Origin: Dactylis glomerata
Lineage: Eukaryota; Streptophyta; Magnoliopsida; Poales; Poaceae
Direction: 5' to 3'
Length of the DNA: 64,000 nucleotides
Assembly: GCA_007115705.1 (NCBI GenBank)
Contig: QXEO01001027.1
Location: forward strand, 1,950,100-2,014,099
Positions 1-11,044 of the stretch are shown piece after piece. A model generated the notes under the pieces. The model ran no database searches, was not told the origin of the DNA, and was given only the letters and a program-made list of their open reading frames with translations. The position numbers and the translations under genes are program-made. Numbering within the stretch: position 1 is the stretch's first letter; every line of letters begins with the position of its first letter.

Positions 1-1294
1 GAAGTTCGGATGCACTAAACGCATCAATTCACCTTGAACACGCTAGAATTTTCACTTTTGTTTGATTTATTTTTTACCATAGTGGAAATCTCTATTTATA
101 CTAAGCGGAAGTTTACTTTGAACAAGAGGAAAGTTCGATTGAAACAAATTTAAAAGTTAAATTTTGTCAAAAATTCAATTTAATCATAAAATAAGTTCAA
201 TTACACATCCAGAGCAGTTCAGCTGCATGTGAGAAGCAGTTCAAGTACTCTGTTTTTTTCCGAGCGGAAATTCTGCCCATTAAAATCGTTTCTATATGTC
301 CCGGTTGCACAAGTAAACCACATAAATACTTAATATACAATGATATGAGTCTACTTTCACTTGTACATGGCGTCATGCCCCCACTCAACCATCATAGCCA
401 TGCCAAATTCAAATCGCTCGCATATGGACGTCATTTCTATTATTTACTATTCTTGAAAATGATTCCTAAATCATGCAAAATTTGGAAACATCACCTTGAC
501 AAAAAAGTTGCGCATTTTTAATATCTTTTGAACGGTATATCATTTACTTTATTCCGATTAGTCGTTTAGAAGTAATTGTAAAAACAGTTCATGCAAAATC
601 GAGAAATCCGGAAATCCGAATCAACTATATTCAAAACTGCTCTTAAATGATAAGAAATCTGCAAAAATGATCAAAACGAAAAAGTTGCGCCTAATCCACA
701 GCTTTCCAATGATATATCATGTGCATAAATCGGATAAACGGTTGAAAAATGAAGAGCAAAATACTGCTCGATATGAAAAAATCCGCGAAATAGTTTTTTA
801 CCATATTTAAAATTACTTATAAACTGTTCTGAATTTCAAAAAATACTTAAAATGAATAAGTTTTGCAATTTTCTTGCGAATCCAACGGTATATTGTATGC
901 GTTATTCCAATAAACGATGTGCAAACCGTGGCCAAATTACTGTCCGCCCATACAAAATGACGCGAAAATCCGATTATTGTTTTTTAAAAATAACCTGAAA
1001 AATATTTAAAATTTCAAAAAACTGTTAAAACATAAAAGTTTCGGAATTTTATAAGCTTTCTAACGATATATCATTTGCGTAAATCCGAGAAACGGTTCAA
1101 AAATTATAATTAAAATACGTAAATTGCATGTACAATAGCGAGAAGTTCAAGCTACTATAGCGAGAAGTTCAAGCACGTGTACAAGAAAAGTTCAGAATCG
1201 GTTGTAGATCCTTAATCTACAACCGGTTGTAGAATAGCTGGGCTATATATATATATATATATATGCACTTGCACACCACACCACACACACACAT
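1..1294. repeat. AT-rich degenerate tandem repeat, no gene seen
   Basis: No convincing coding region. From about 490 to 1120 a unit of roughly 165-185 bp recurs about four times in diverged form. Each copy has a stretch like 'aaaagttgcgc' or 'aagttttgcaa', then a 'aacgatatatcatttgcgt' type segment, then 'aaacggttcaaaaa'. Around 1138-1200 the short phrase 'gagaagttcaag' is repeated. A (TA)n microsatellite at about 1242-1264 and a CA-rich tract lie just before the neighbouring gene's stop codon. Probably decayed transposon sequence of unknown class. Confidence 0.5.
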
Positions 1295-1933
1295 CTAGTA
1301 GCCTTCTAGGTTCCAATAACTCCTAGCAATCTCAAAGCCCAAGCGAGCGTCTAGAGCGGCATACAACACTTGCTTGTCGCTTAATGGAACTTTGGCCCAA
1401 CCATATATAAGTTCTTCTTCTTCTTCCTCATCGCCCTTCTTCTTGTTCTTCTTGATCCTCTTCTTCTTCTTAAGCTTTGTCCCAACAGTAGCATTGGACA
1501 GATCGTATAGACTCAGAATTGGTTTGTTGGTGGGGTTCGGTATAATCACTTGGAGGTCGTACACCGACGGAATTTGAATTTCGTATGATTGCAGCATGCG
1601 CACGTCATTGCCGATAGCCGCGCCACAGAATCTAATGGTGGGGTCCCCCAAGAAATCCCTGAGCAGCTGCGGTACATGATCGGCACGACATATTTGGAAG
1701 ACCAAAACCTCGGACGCCACTGAGAGTTGAAGGACGGCGGCACGCTGATGTGGCTTATCGCGAGGGGTGGTGAACTCGCAGTCCAAGCCCACATATTTGA
1801 TCGGTGCAGCGTCGAGGAACCGCTGCTTGACAGCGTGGAGCCACATCTCCATAGTTGATGCACGGAGGGTTTCCGTGATGGTGAATTCCATCTCTTCGGC
1901 GGTGAGATTACGCATCCGCGTTGCCGGCTCCAT
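1295..1933 (-). CDS. Werner-type 3'-5' exonuclease domain protein (DEDDy family)
   Basis: Single-exon gene of 212 aa. The protein is essentially one DnaQ-like 3'-5' exonuclease fold of the kind found in Werner syndrome exonuclease, which removes nucleotides from DNA 3' ends with two metal ions. Visible motifs: Exo I with D51 and E53 (VGLDCEF), Exo II around D110 (FCGAAIGND), and Exo III with Y190 and D194 (LYAALDA), so all DEDDy catalytic residues are present. No helicase domain follows, as is usual for the small plant members. A lysine-rich then glutamate-rich tract (about 154-173) is encoded by an AAG/GAA microsatellite and interrupts the fold just before Exo III. It could act as a nuclear localisation signal. 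A TATA box lies about 130 bp upstream. The start is the only sensible ATG. Family call is firm; the cellular role is not known from sequence. Confidence 0.85.
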   Translation of the reverse strand: MEPATRMRNLTAEEMEFTITETLRASTMEMWLHAVKQRFLDAAPIKYVGLDCEFTTPRDKPHQRAAVLQLSVASEVLVFQICRADHVPQLLRDFLGDPTIRFCGAAIGNDVRMLQSYEIQIPSVYDLQVIIPNPTNKPILSLYDLSNATVGTKLKKKKRIKKNKKKGDEEEEEELIYGWAKVPLSDKQVLYAALDARLGFEIARSYWNLEGY

Positions 1934-2064
1934 TGAAATGAGAGGGAGAGAGAGAGCTTGATCGCCGGCCGTGCTATTGGTGTGGTTTTGGCAGTGAGAT
2001 GCTAGGTGGTTTTGAGGAGAGATTAGAGAGGAAGATGATGATCAAGAAAGCTTAATAGAGGTTT

Positions 2065-2072
2065 CTTATATA
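2065..2072 (-). promoter_or_regulatory. TATA box of the exonuclease gene
   Basis: TATATAAG on the minus strand, about 132 bp upstream of the exonuclease ATG. The sequence between is a purine-rich, AT-moderate leader typical of a plant 5' UTR. The promoter space is short: a CACTA remnant begins at about 2221, so only about 290 bp of unique sequence lies upstream of the ATG. Confidence 0.5.
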
Positions 2073-2220
2073 CTAGAGAGATGGAGAAGAAGAAGAGAGG
2101 CCGCCGGTGTTGATTAGGCCGCCGGCCGGCGCTTTCCCGATGCGTTCGTTCCACATTACCGAGCGATCGAGTAATGGCCGCAGCGATTTCCGAAACGATC
2201 GCGCGAGAGCGGCGGTTCGT

Positions 2221-2294
2221 TTGAACTGCCCTTTAGTCCCGGCTCGTGGAGCAAACCGGGACTAAAGAGTGCCCTATAGTCCCGGTTCGCGCCA
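2221..2294. mobile_element. CACTA-type remnant, left piece
   Basis: Contains repeated inverted motifs of the form 'tagtcccgg' and 'accgggactaaa' found in subterminal regions of grass CACTA elements. It is the left part of the target into which the Gypsy element inserted; the continuation is at 12559. No intact CACTAGTAG terminus is visible on this side, so the element is truncated. Confidence 0.5.
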
Positions 2295-3804
2295 TGATGA
2301 CCCACAAGTATAGGGGGTGTATCGTAGTACTTTCGATAAATAAGAGTGTCGAACCCAACGAGGAGCAGAAGGTGTTGATGAGCGGTTTTGATCAAGGAAT
2401 CACTGTAAATACTAGCAGACAGGTTTTCAGGGGTATTTGGTAATACGAGTAAATAAAGTGCGAGTAAATAAAAGACAGCAGTAACAATTGCAGCAAGTGG
2501 CCCAATCCTTTCTTCAGCAAAGGACAAGCCGGTTGTGTACTTATAATAACCAAACGTTCTCGAGGACACACGGGAGTTTCTGTCAAGAGCTTTCGCTTCA
2601 TAAAGCCAATAGTCTTTATTGGTTTGATAGGTGTTATGGGGGTAAACCTGTGCTAGCGCACTACCCTTACTAGGATAAATACACACTTGTGATTATACCC
2701 CTTGCAAGCATCCGCAAATACAAGAAAGTAATTAAGATAAATCTAACCACAGCCTTAAACTCTAAGATCCTACGCTCCCTGGTGCAATGGTTTTCCAACG
2801 GAGGTTTATGTTTCTGTCACTCCAGCAACCCCACAATCGGTAGCCAAATACACAATGCATCTCACTAGGCCCATAAATGGTGAAGTATCATGTAGTCGAC
2901 GTTCACATGACACCACTAGTGAAATAGCACCACAATAATATCAAACCATTAAATATTTCTCAACAATAATTCACTACTAACATCTTGACTTCTCCCATGT
3001 CCTCAAGAACTAAACGAACTACTCACAAGACATCATATGGATCATGATCAGAGGTGAAATAATGGTAAATAATAATCTGAACATAAACCTTAACTCAACG
3101 GTTCCACTCAATAGCATCAACTACAAGAGTAATCAACACCGAGAAAGTTTCCCCTATGAATATAACAAGATCCAACTCAAGATGTTACAGCGGGATGGCG
3201 TGGTGATGGTGGATATGGAGGTACTGGTGATGGAGATGATGATGATGATGATCCCGATGAAGTCCGGTGCGATGGTGATGACGATGGCGCCGATCTCCCC
3301 TCTCCGGGAAGGAATTTCCCCGGCAGATTTCTCCCTGCCGGAGAGCTTTTCTCTCTCTGGTGTTCTCCGCCCCGCAGAGGCGGCTGTGTCTAACTCTGAG
3401 CCCCCCCTCGACTTAGGTTTTCGGGGACGATGATGTACGCGAAGGGGCGAGACCAGAGGTGGGCCAGGGCGGCCTCACGCAGGGCTGGCGCGGCCAGGGG
3501 GCTGGCCGCGCCACCCTGGCGTGTGGGGCCCTCCTGGCTCCTCTCGACTCCTCCTTCTGGCTTCCTGAGTCTTCTGGGAAAATATAATTTCTGGGTATTT
3601 TTCTGGAATTTTCCTGATCTTCAAAATATGGTCCTTTGATGGTCCTTTTTCCAGCAGAATCCTGACTCCGGCAGCAAATCCTCCGATGATCATCAAACAT
3701 GTGGAAACAAGGGAAATAACATAAGTATCAACTCTAAACATGAAATATATCAATGAATAACAGTAAATTATGATACAAAATAGTGATGCAAAATGGACGT
3801 ATCA
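2295..3804 (-). repeat. 3' LTR of the Gypsy element
   Basis: 1510 bp, about 99% identical to 11045-12553. It ends TG...CA at the element edge. The adjacent internal side carries a short G-rich polypurine run on the minus strand (about 3805-3813), next to where the 3' LTR should begin. Confidence 0.95.
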
Positions 3805-5499
3805 ACCCCCCAAGCTTAGACCTCGCTTGTCCCCAAGCGAAAACTAAACTCGGTAAACATGACCACAGGTTTATGGAGTGACGTGTCGATAATCAAAATA
3901 CAGACAAGAAGCATCACACTCACCAAGGCACAAATTATAATAGATAGCAACTTCCCTTTATAAGATATAGACTTGCAATAGGTAAAAGGGAATCACATGT
4001 AAAGATACACAAGGTAAACTATAATTGGCAATGGCAAACCTTAATTCTTAGTCAAAGAATGATGAACAAGCTATTCTTTCTTTTAAACGGATCCTTTTAA
4101 AACAGGGCTAATATAGCAAAGACCATATGCTCAACAAGGTAAACTTTTGCATTCATAGAAAGCTTTCAAAGATATATTCCTTCAGACAAAAGCATTATAC
4201 AAAACAAGGAAGATAGTAAACATGATTAAACGGATCAACATATGGATGAGTGAAACACAACAACTCAAATACATGCTTGAGATAGAGGGAAATAGGTTGA
4301 CTCAACATAAAAGTAAAAGATAGGCCCTTCGCAGAGGGAAGCAGGGATTAAACATGTGCTAGAGCTTTTCATTTGTAAAACAGAGGTAAAAAGTTATTTT
4401 GAGAGATGGTTGCTTTTGTCAACGACTAGCAACAGAGTTCTTGATATCTTCCATACTAAACAAGTGAGAGCGGTTCCGAGATGTTTGATTAATTGGCACT
4501 TTGGTGCTCTTTTATAGCTTTGCACTCCTCCCCACCTTTTTTCCTTTCTCAAACCATGGCTAACCGATTCCATCGGGTGCCGACCAACTTTCACATTCCA
4601 TGGAGGAGTGCTTTTCTTTCTTTCTTTTCTTTTTGAGATTGTAATGGTCTGACCAGCTCCCTTGCAAAATTAATGACGAGCAGATGAAGCTGCCTAGTCG
4701 AGGGGTACTTAATTTAGTATGGAAGATAACAAACCCATCCACTACGTCCTCATGAGCTAAAAACAGTGGCACAAAATGAGAAGTGTTTGAAGGTTTTTGA
4801 AAGGTAGCACATGAAAATTTACTTGGAATGGCTTGAAATACCATGCATAGGAATTTATAGTGGACTCTTTGGAAGTGACTTTGGTTTTTGGGAATTTGGA
4901 TGCACGAGAAGTATTTCCTCTCAGTACAGATTTTTGGCTAGCAAGGCTGGGTAGCAAGCATAAGAGTTGCATGTAACAAACAAACATACATATAATAAGA
5001 ACAATCATGCAAACTCCCTTGAAGGTACAATGATTTTAACTTTGAGAATAACAATGCTTACAAGCCAAACATAAGGAAAACTGAAGTGATGTAACTACAA
5101 ACACTTCTTTATTCTTTTCTACTCAAACCTCAAGGTAAAATTACTACTGACCAAGCTAGGTTTGCCAAAACCAACTAAATTTACTCATGCTCCCAAAGTG
5201 ATACCAATACCAATCAACAAGACCAGTCATACAAGAGAGATTGCAAACTAACATAAAGTGTGCGGAAAGTAAACGATAAAACTTCTCATTAATATTTCTT
5301 TACCGCAACTCACACCAAGGGATACATAGATAACCAACTAAGGAGGATACTTCCAAACTGCAAACTATTCTATACGATAACTTCTCTATTCATGATATGA
5401 CTCTACTTGAAAAGTAAATGAGAAAAAGGTAATGATGTGATACCGCAGCACTCCCCCAAGCTTGGAACAAGCCAAGGGGATGCCTATACCGATGACGAA
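3805..5499 (-). other. Non-coding 3' internal region of the Gypsy element
   Basis: Lies between the extra ORF and the 3' LTR. No long open frame on either strand. This is the place where an envelope-like gene is found in some Athila-lineage elements, but no transmembrane protein is encoded here. Confidence 0.6.
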
Positions 5500-5856
5500 T
5501 TACTCCTTGGGTGGTATTGGTAGCAGCCTTGGATTAATGAAGTATTCCAGCATCTGGCGAAGCCTGAGATTCTCTTCTTGAAGCATCTTTACCTCTCTCT
5601 TCAAGGCTTGATATTGAGTGCAAAACTCAAAAGTGACCAGCATCCCATGTTCTATCACGGGCATGGAGCTAAGATCCAAAACAAGATATGTTGGTCCCTG
5701 CAAATCATGAGAAAAGATACGTCTAGCTTTTGTTGGTCCTTGAAAAGCAGGGTTCTTGGGCCTTGCTCTCCCTGAACCTTGCTCTTCCTTCCACTTTTGG
5801 CGCTGGTGATCATCTACCCAGGGTCCTTTGCCCTTGTTGTCACTTGAAGAGGCCAT
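5500..5856 (-). CDS. Small extra ORF of the Gypsy element with C-terminal coiled coil
   Basis: 118 aa from the ATG at 5856 (MASSSDNKGKG...). It lies downstream of integrase and upstream of the 3' LTR. The N-terminal half is hydrophilic and rich in Lys, Gln and Arg. The last 40 residues contain a leucine-heptad-like segment (ALKREVKMLQEENLRLRQML) that should form a coiled coil. No signal peptide or transmembrane segment, so it is not an envelope protein. The open frame extends upstream to 6084, but that part looks like leader sequence. I do not recognise a named family. A nucleic-acid-binding or oligomerising accessory role would be a guess. Confidence 0.5.
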   Translation of the reverse strand: MASSSDNKGKGPWVDDHQRQKWKEEQGSGRARPKNPAFQGPTKARRIFSHDLQGPTYLVLDLSSMPVIEHGMLVTFEFCTQYQALKREVKMLQEENLRLRQMLEYFINPRLLPIPPKE

Positions 5857-6194
5857 GGTTCCCCCAAGCTTAAGATCAACTCCTGACAGAAATAGCTCGA
5901 AACAAAACACGACGAGAAAACGATATACAGACCTTGGGGACTCCGGGGGGTTAAATAGGCGAAAATTATACATCGAAACGAAGTCATAGGAGGAAACCGG
6001 GATGGAAACGAGCTCCGGGGTGTTCTCATACCTAGGTGGCGCGGCCAGGGGTGGGCCCGCGCCACCTACGTGTGAGGGACACACGGACTCTTTTTCCTGC
6101 CCTTTTTTGTCTCGTGATTTTTCATATTTAGTAAAAACAGCAAAAATATTAAAGGAAGAGCTTTTCGCAAAACTTCTCTGACTAGAACTGTTAC

Positions 6195-9185
6195 CTATTC
6201 GACAACGAACTCTGCAGGTACCTGCAATTTGTCTTGGATGAATTCTTCCGGAGAAACTGTTTCAATAACATCAACATCTTCATTATAAGAATCTCCAGAG
6301 ATATAATGTTTGAGTCTTTGCCCATTCACCACTTGTGTAGAGTCATCTTTCAATGAAGCAATCTTAATAGCACCTGAGCGGTACACTTCCACAATAACAT
6401 ATGGTCCTTCCCATTTTGAGAGTAATTTTCCTGCAAAAAATCTGAGACGAGACCTATACAATAGAACTTTCTCACCAACATGAAACTCTCTCTTAAGAAT
6501 TCTCTTATCATGCCATTGCTTGACTTTCTCTTTAAAAAGCCTGGCATTCTCATACACTTTGTTTCTCCACTCATCTAGAGAACTCAAATCTAACAACCTT
6601 TTCTTACCAGCTAGTTTAAAATCTCTATTAAGCTCTCTCACTGCCCAAAAAGCTTTGTGTTCTAATTCTAAGGGCAAGTGACATGCTTTTCCGTAAACCA
6701 TCTTATAAGGAGACATACCCATGGGGTTCTTATAAGCAGTTCTATAAGCCCATAAAGCATCGTTTAACTTACTAGCCCAGTTTTTCCTAGATCTATTGAC
6801 AGTCTTCTGCAAGATAGACTTGATCTCCCTATTTGAAAGCTCTACCTGCCCACTAGTTTGGGGATGATAAGCAGAAGCAATTCTATGATTGACATCATAT
6901 TTAGCAAGAGTTTTTCTAAAACTACCATGAATAAAATGAGAACCTCCGTCAGTCATAAGATATCTAGGCACACCAAACCTAGGAAAAATAACATCCTTAA
7001 GCATTTTTAACGAGGTCTCACCATCGGCACTCTTTGTAGGTATGGCTTCTACCCATTTAGTAACATAATCAACAACAACAAGTATATGAGTATAGCCTTT
7101 TAAAGGAGGAAAAGGACCCATAAAGTCAAATCCCCAACAATCAAACGGTTCAATAACAAGAGTGTAACTCATAGGCATTTCATTGCGTCTAGAAATATTA
7201 CCAACTCTTTGACATTCATCACAAGATAAAACATACCTTCTGGCATCTATAAAGAGGGTTGGCCAATAAAAACCTGATTGTAGAACCTTCTGCGCGGTTC
7301 TATCTCCAGCATGATGCCCTCCATAGGCGCTGCTATGGCATTTTCTTAATATTTCTTGTTGCTCATATTCCGGTACGCATCTTCTCATAATACCATCAAC
7401 GCCTTCTTTATATAAATGTGGGTCATCCCAAAAGTAATGCCTCAAATCATAAAAGAATTTCCTTCTTTGCTGAGCTGTAAAGGTTGGAGGCAAATACTTG
7501 GAAACAATAAAGTTAGCATAATCAGCATACCAAGGAAGGTCCCGCGAAGTTACATTTATTGCAGCCAACTGTTCATTTGGAAAACTATCATTAACAGGAA
7601 TAGGATCAAAAGAAATGTTTTCCAATCTAGACAAGTTGTCAGCTACAGGATTTTCAGTACCTTTCCTATCTACGATATGCAAATCAAACTCTTGTAAAAG
7701 CAACACCCATCTAATAAGCCTAGGCTTAGCATCCTTCTTAGTCATAAGATATCTAATAGCAGCGTGATCAGTATGAATAGTAACTTTAGAATCAACAATG
7801 TAAGATCTAAACTTATCACATGCAAAAACAACAGCAAGAAACTCTTTCTCAGTAGTAGCATAATTTTTCTGAGCAGCATCAAGAGTCTTACTAGCATAAA
7901 GAATAACATTCAACTTATTATCTACGCGCTGTCCAAGAACAGCACCAACAGCAAAATCACTAGCATCACACATAATTTCAAAAGGTAAATTCCAATCTGG
8001 TGGTTGAACAATGGGAGCAGTAGTTAAAGCCTTCTTAAGAGTTTCAAAAGCTTCCTTACAATCATCATCAAAGACAAATGGTACATCCTTTTGAAGAAGA
8101 ATAGTAAGAGGCTTTGAAATCTTAGAGAAATCCTTAATAAACCTCCTATAGAAACCAGCATGACCAAGAATACTACGAATACCTTTAACATCTCTGGGAC
8201 AGGGCATTTTCTCAATTGCTTCAACTTTTGCTCTGTCAACTTCAATACCTCTTTCAGAAATTTTATGTCCAAGGAAAATTCCTTCATTTACCATAAAGTG
8301 GCATTTCTCCCAATTAAGAACAAGGTTAGTTTCTTCGCACCTCTGCAAAACTTTATCAAGGTTGTGCAAACAATTATCAAAAGAAGTTCCATAGACGGAG
8401 AAATCGTCCATGAAGACCTCCACAATTTCTTCACAAAAGCCATGAAAAATAGCAGACATGCATCTTTGAAAAGTAGCAGGAGCATTGCATAAACCAAACG
8501 GCATACGTCTATAAGCATAAGTTCCATAAGGACAAGTAAAAGTGGTTTTCTCTTGATCATCCTTCTTAACATCAATTTGAAAAAAACCAGAATAACCGTC
8601 AAGGAAACAAAAATGAGCCTTCTTAGACAACCTTTCTAGCATTTGATCTATAAACGGTAAAGGGTAATGATCTTTCTTAGTAACTTTGTTTACCTTCTTA
8701 TAGTCAATGCACATTCTATAACCAACTACTACCCTTTGAGGAATACGCTCGTTATTCTCATTAGGCACAACAGTCATACCTCCTTTCTTAGGAACACAAT
8801 GAACAGGACTAACCCATCTACTATCAGCAATAGGATAAATAATACCAGCATCAAGGAGTTTTAATACCTCATTTCTTACCACATCCTTCATCTTGGGAAT
8901 TAGGCGGCGTTGATGCTCCACGACTGGCTTCGCGTCTTTCTCCATATTAATGGCATGCTGACATAAAGTGGGAGAAATCCCTTTTAAATCATCAAGAGTA
9001 TATCCAATAGCTTCTCGATGTTTCCTCAATATCTCCAATAATCTTTCTTCTTCCTTTCCTGAAAGTTTAGAGCTAATAATAACAGGATATATTTTCTTAT
9101 CATCTATGTAAGCATATTTAAGATTATCAGGCAAAGGTTTTAATTCAAAAACAGGATCTTTCTTAGCGTGGCAAAGTGGTACCAA
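6195..9185 (-). CDS. pol: Gypsy pol: reverse transcriptase, RNase H, integrase
   Basis: Open frame of about 996 aa. Reverse transcriptase occupies roughly residues 100-280 with the catalytic FMDD box at 258-261. RNase H follows (IMCDASD, then HTDHAAIRY). The integrase has an HHCC zinc finger (HHAGDRT...CDEC), the D-D-E residues (GFDFMG, LMTDGGSHF, and E in SGQVELSNRE) and a C-terminal domain ending near 6195. It is in a different frame from gag-protease, overlapping it by 23 bp, and begins without an ATG. So it must be reached by ribosomal frameshifting, or a one-base indel has split a gag-pol frame. All catalytic motifs are intact, consistent with the young LTR age. Confidence 0.9.
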   Translation of the reverse strand: MVPLCHAKKDPVFELKPLPDNLKYAYIDDKKIYPVIISSKLSGKEEERLLEILRKHREAIGYTLDDLKGISPTLCQHAINMEKDAKPVVEHQRRLIPKMKDVVRNEVLKLLDAGIIYPIADSRWVSPVHCVPKKGGMTVVPNENNERIPQRVVVGYRMCIDYKKVNKVTKKDHYPLPFIDQMLERLSKKAHFCFLDGYSGFFQIDVKKDDQEKTTFTCPYGTYAYRRMPFGLCNAPATFQRCMSAIFHGFCEEIVEVFMDDFSVYGTSFDNCLHNLDKVLQRCEETNLVLNWEKCHFMVNEGIFLGHKISERGIEVDRAKVEAIEKMPCPRDVKGIRSILGHAGFYRRFIKDFSKISKPLTILLQKDVPFVFDDDCKEAFETLKKALTTAPIVQPPDWNLPFEIMCDASDFAVGAVLGQRVDNKLNVILYASKTLDAAQKNYATTEKEFLAVVFACDKFRSYIVDSKVTIHTDHAAIRYLMTKKDAKPRLIRWVLLLQEFDLHIVDRKGTENPVADNLSRLENISFDPIPVNDSFPNEQLAAINVTSRDLPWYADYANFIVSKYLPPTFTAQQRRKFFYDLRHYFWDDPHLYKEGVDGIMRRCVPEYEQQEILRKCHSSAYGGHHAGDRTAQKVLQSGFYWPTLFIDARRYVLSCDECQRVGNISRRNEMPMSYTLVIEPFDCWGFDFMGPFPPLKGYTHILVVVDYVTKWVEAIPTKSADGETSLKMLKDVIFPRFGVPRYLMTDGGSHFIHGSFRKTLAKYDVNHRIASAYHPQTSGQVELSNREIKSILQKTVNRSRKNWASKLNDALWAYRTAYKNPMGMSPYKMVYGKACHLPLELEHKAFWAVRELNRDFKLAGKKRLLDLSSLDEWRNKVYENARLFKEKVKQWHDKRILKREFHVGEKVLLYRSRLRFFAGKLLSKWEGPYVIVEVYRSGAIKIASLKDDSTQVVNGQRLKHYISGDSYNEDVDVIETVSPEEFIQDKLQVPAEFVVE

Positions 9186-10962
9186 GATCCTCCACAGGTA
9201 GATTATGCTTGATTAATGGTGGTTGACGAAGAAGAATATCGTCAATCTCTTCCCTTTCCTTGCTGAAAACATCACTTTCGTGATCCTCCATGAATTGCTG
9301 CAAGGCATTATTAGGAGCAAGAGCAATAGAAGCAAGCTGTTCAACTCGAAAATTTTCATTAGGCGTGTCATTTTCATAAGAAGTCTTAGCAAACTTGGAA
9401 AAATTAAACTCATAAGACTCTCCATTGAACTTAGTAAAAATTTTCTCCTTCTTACAATCTATCACGGCGCCACAAGTGTTAAAAAATGGTCTACCAAAAA
9501 TAATAGGACAAGTTTTACTAGCCTCCTTACCAAGTACTAGAAAATTAGTAGGGTATTTAGTCTTACCGCAAAGAACTTCCACATCTCGAACAATACCAAG
9601 AGGCCAAACAGTTTCTCTGTTAGCAAGCTGAACAACAACATCAATATCTTCAAGTTCACAAGCGCCAATCTCGTGCATGATTTCTTTATAAAGCTCTAAG
9701 GGAATAGCACTTGCACTAGCACCAATATCACATAAACCATAATAGCAATGATCTCCAATCCTGACAGAAATAACAGGGACACTTGTCTTCCTATGCTTTT
9801 TAGGATGTGAAAGAATGTTAGAAGCATCTTCACAAAAAAGAATATATTCATCCCCTACATCTTTAGTAACAAGATCCTTCAATATAGCTACAGGAGACTT
9901 AATAGTAATTTGCTCATCAGGTTCTGCAGCTTTCTTAGTACTTTTATTAGACACACTTACCAAAGTAGAATACTTCTTTACCTTAGCAGGGAAAGGTGTC
10001 TTCTCAAAATAAGGTTCAGGCACAATGCTATCAACAGTACAAACTTCAGTAGCTGCAGCAGGTATATGACTAATAGAATCTTTATAAGGCGCATGATATT
10101 TGTTCCAATCTTTCTTTGGAACATCAATATAAGAGGCAAAGGCCTTAAGACAATTAGCAAGTATTTGTGAATCAAGACCATAAACAGTGCTAACACTATG
10201 AAAGTCATCGGTCCCCATAAAAGATTTAATGCATTCATAATCATAGTTTATACCTGACTTCCTACCTTTGTCGTTTTCCCATCCTTCAGCATTCTCTTGT
10301 ATACGGTAAAGAAGTTTCCACTTAGCATCTTCTTTCATATGAGTAAATGATCCAAAGCAAGTAGCATCCAAATAATCCTTATCAGGAAGAGTAAGCCGCG
10401 CATAAAAATTATCAATAACAATATTATTGGGGAGCTCATGAATGGGGCATTTGAGCATTAGTAACTTCAATCTCCCCCACGCTTGAGCAATACTCTCTCC
10501 ATCATGAGGCCAAAAATTATATATCCGGTTACGGTCTTTATGAATTTCACTTGGAGGGTAAAACTTGGAATAAAAGAGAGGTACAATATCCTCCCATGCC
10601 ATAGATGGACCATCTTGGAGTAGTCGATACCACTCTTCAGCTCTGCCTTTTAATGATAATGAGAATAATTTCTTCTTGACCTGGCTTGGTGAAATACCTG
10701 CACATCTGATCAACTCGCATAATTCATGTATAAATAATAAGTGATCACCCGGATGGACAGTTCCATCTCCTGAATAGCAGTTATCCATAATACGCCCAAC
10801 AATTTTCATAGGTATTTTAAAAGGATCAATTTCAGCAGGCGGTGGCGGTGGTGGTTCCTCCGCATGTGCAGCAGTAGTAGTAGATGTGTTTCCAAATAGG
10901 AAACCAAATGGAGAGTTCGCCATAGTAGAGTAAAATAGAAATAAAAGACAAAATAAAAACAA
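9163..10962 (-). CDS. gag: Gypsy gag-protease
   Basis: Open frame of 599 aa, with the functional start probably at the internal ATG (MANSPFGFLFG). Residues of about 45-200 form a retrotransposon gag domain (KKKLFSLSLKGRAEEWYRLL; YSKFYPPSEIHKDRNRI). The aspartic protease lies at about residues 395-500 with the motif LCDIGASASAIP. No CCHC zinc knuckle is visible, which is common in this lineage. The frame stops just inside the pol frame. Confidence 0.88.
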   Translation of the reverse strand: MFLFCLLFLFYSTMANSPFGFLFGNTSTTTAAHAEEPPPPPPAEIDPFKIPMKIVGRIMDNCYSGDGTVHPGDHLLFIHELCELIRCAGISPSQVKKKLFSLSLKGRAEEWYRLLQDGPSMAWEDIVPLFYSKFYPPSEIHKDRNRIYNFWPHDGESIAQAWGRLKLLMLKCPIHELPNNIVIDNFYARLTLPDKDYLDATCFGSFTHMKEDAKWKLLYRIQENAEGWENDKGRKSGINYDYECIKSFMGTDDFHSVSTVYGLDSQILANCLKAFASYIDVPKKDWNKYHAPYKDSISHIPAAATEVCTVDSIVPEPYFEKTPFPAKVKKYSTLVSVSNKSTKKAAEPDEQITIKSPVAILKDLVTKDVGDEYILFCEDASNILSHPKKHRKTSVPVISVRIGDHCYYGLCDIGASASAIPLELYKEIMHEIGACELEDIDVVVQLANRETVWPLGIVRDVEVLCGKTKYPTNFLVLGKEASKTCPIIFGRPFFNTCGAVIDCKKEKIFTKFNGESYEFNFSKFAKTSYENDTPNENFRVEQLASIALAPNNALQQFMEDHESDVFSKEREEIDDILLRQPPLIKHNLPVEDLGTTLPR

Positions 10963-11015
10963 TACTCACATCGACGGTTACCTTTACCAATTCCACTCTT
11001 CAATAGCGCTACACT

Positions 11016-11032
11016 CCCCGGCAACGGCGCCA
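11016..11032 (-). other. Primer binding site (tRNA-Asp) of the Gypsy element
   Basis: Plus strand CCCCGGCAACGGCGCCA is the 3' end of plant tRNA-Asp(GTC), so the minus-strand transcript can pair with it. It lies 12 bp inside the 5' LTR edge. tRNA-Asp priming is characteristic of Athila-type Gypsy elements. Confidence 0.85.
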
Positions 11033-11044
11033 GAAAATTAGTCT

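Noticed and set aside
11016..11032. Possible tRNA-Asp gene end
   Set aside because: Only the last 17 nt match and it sits at the LTR edge, so it is a primer binding site.
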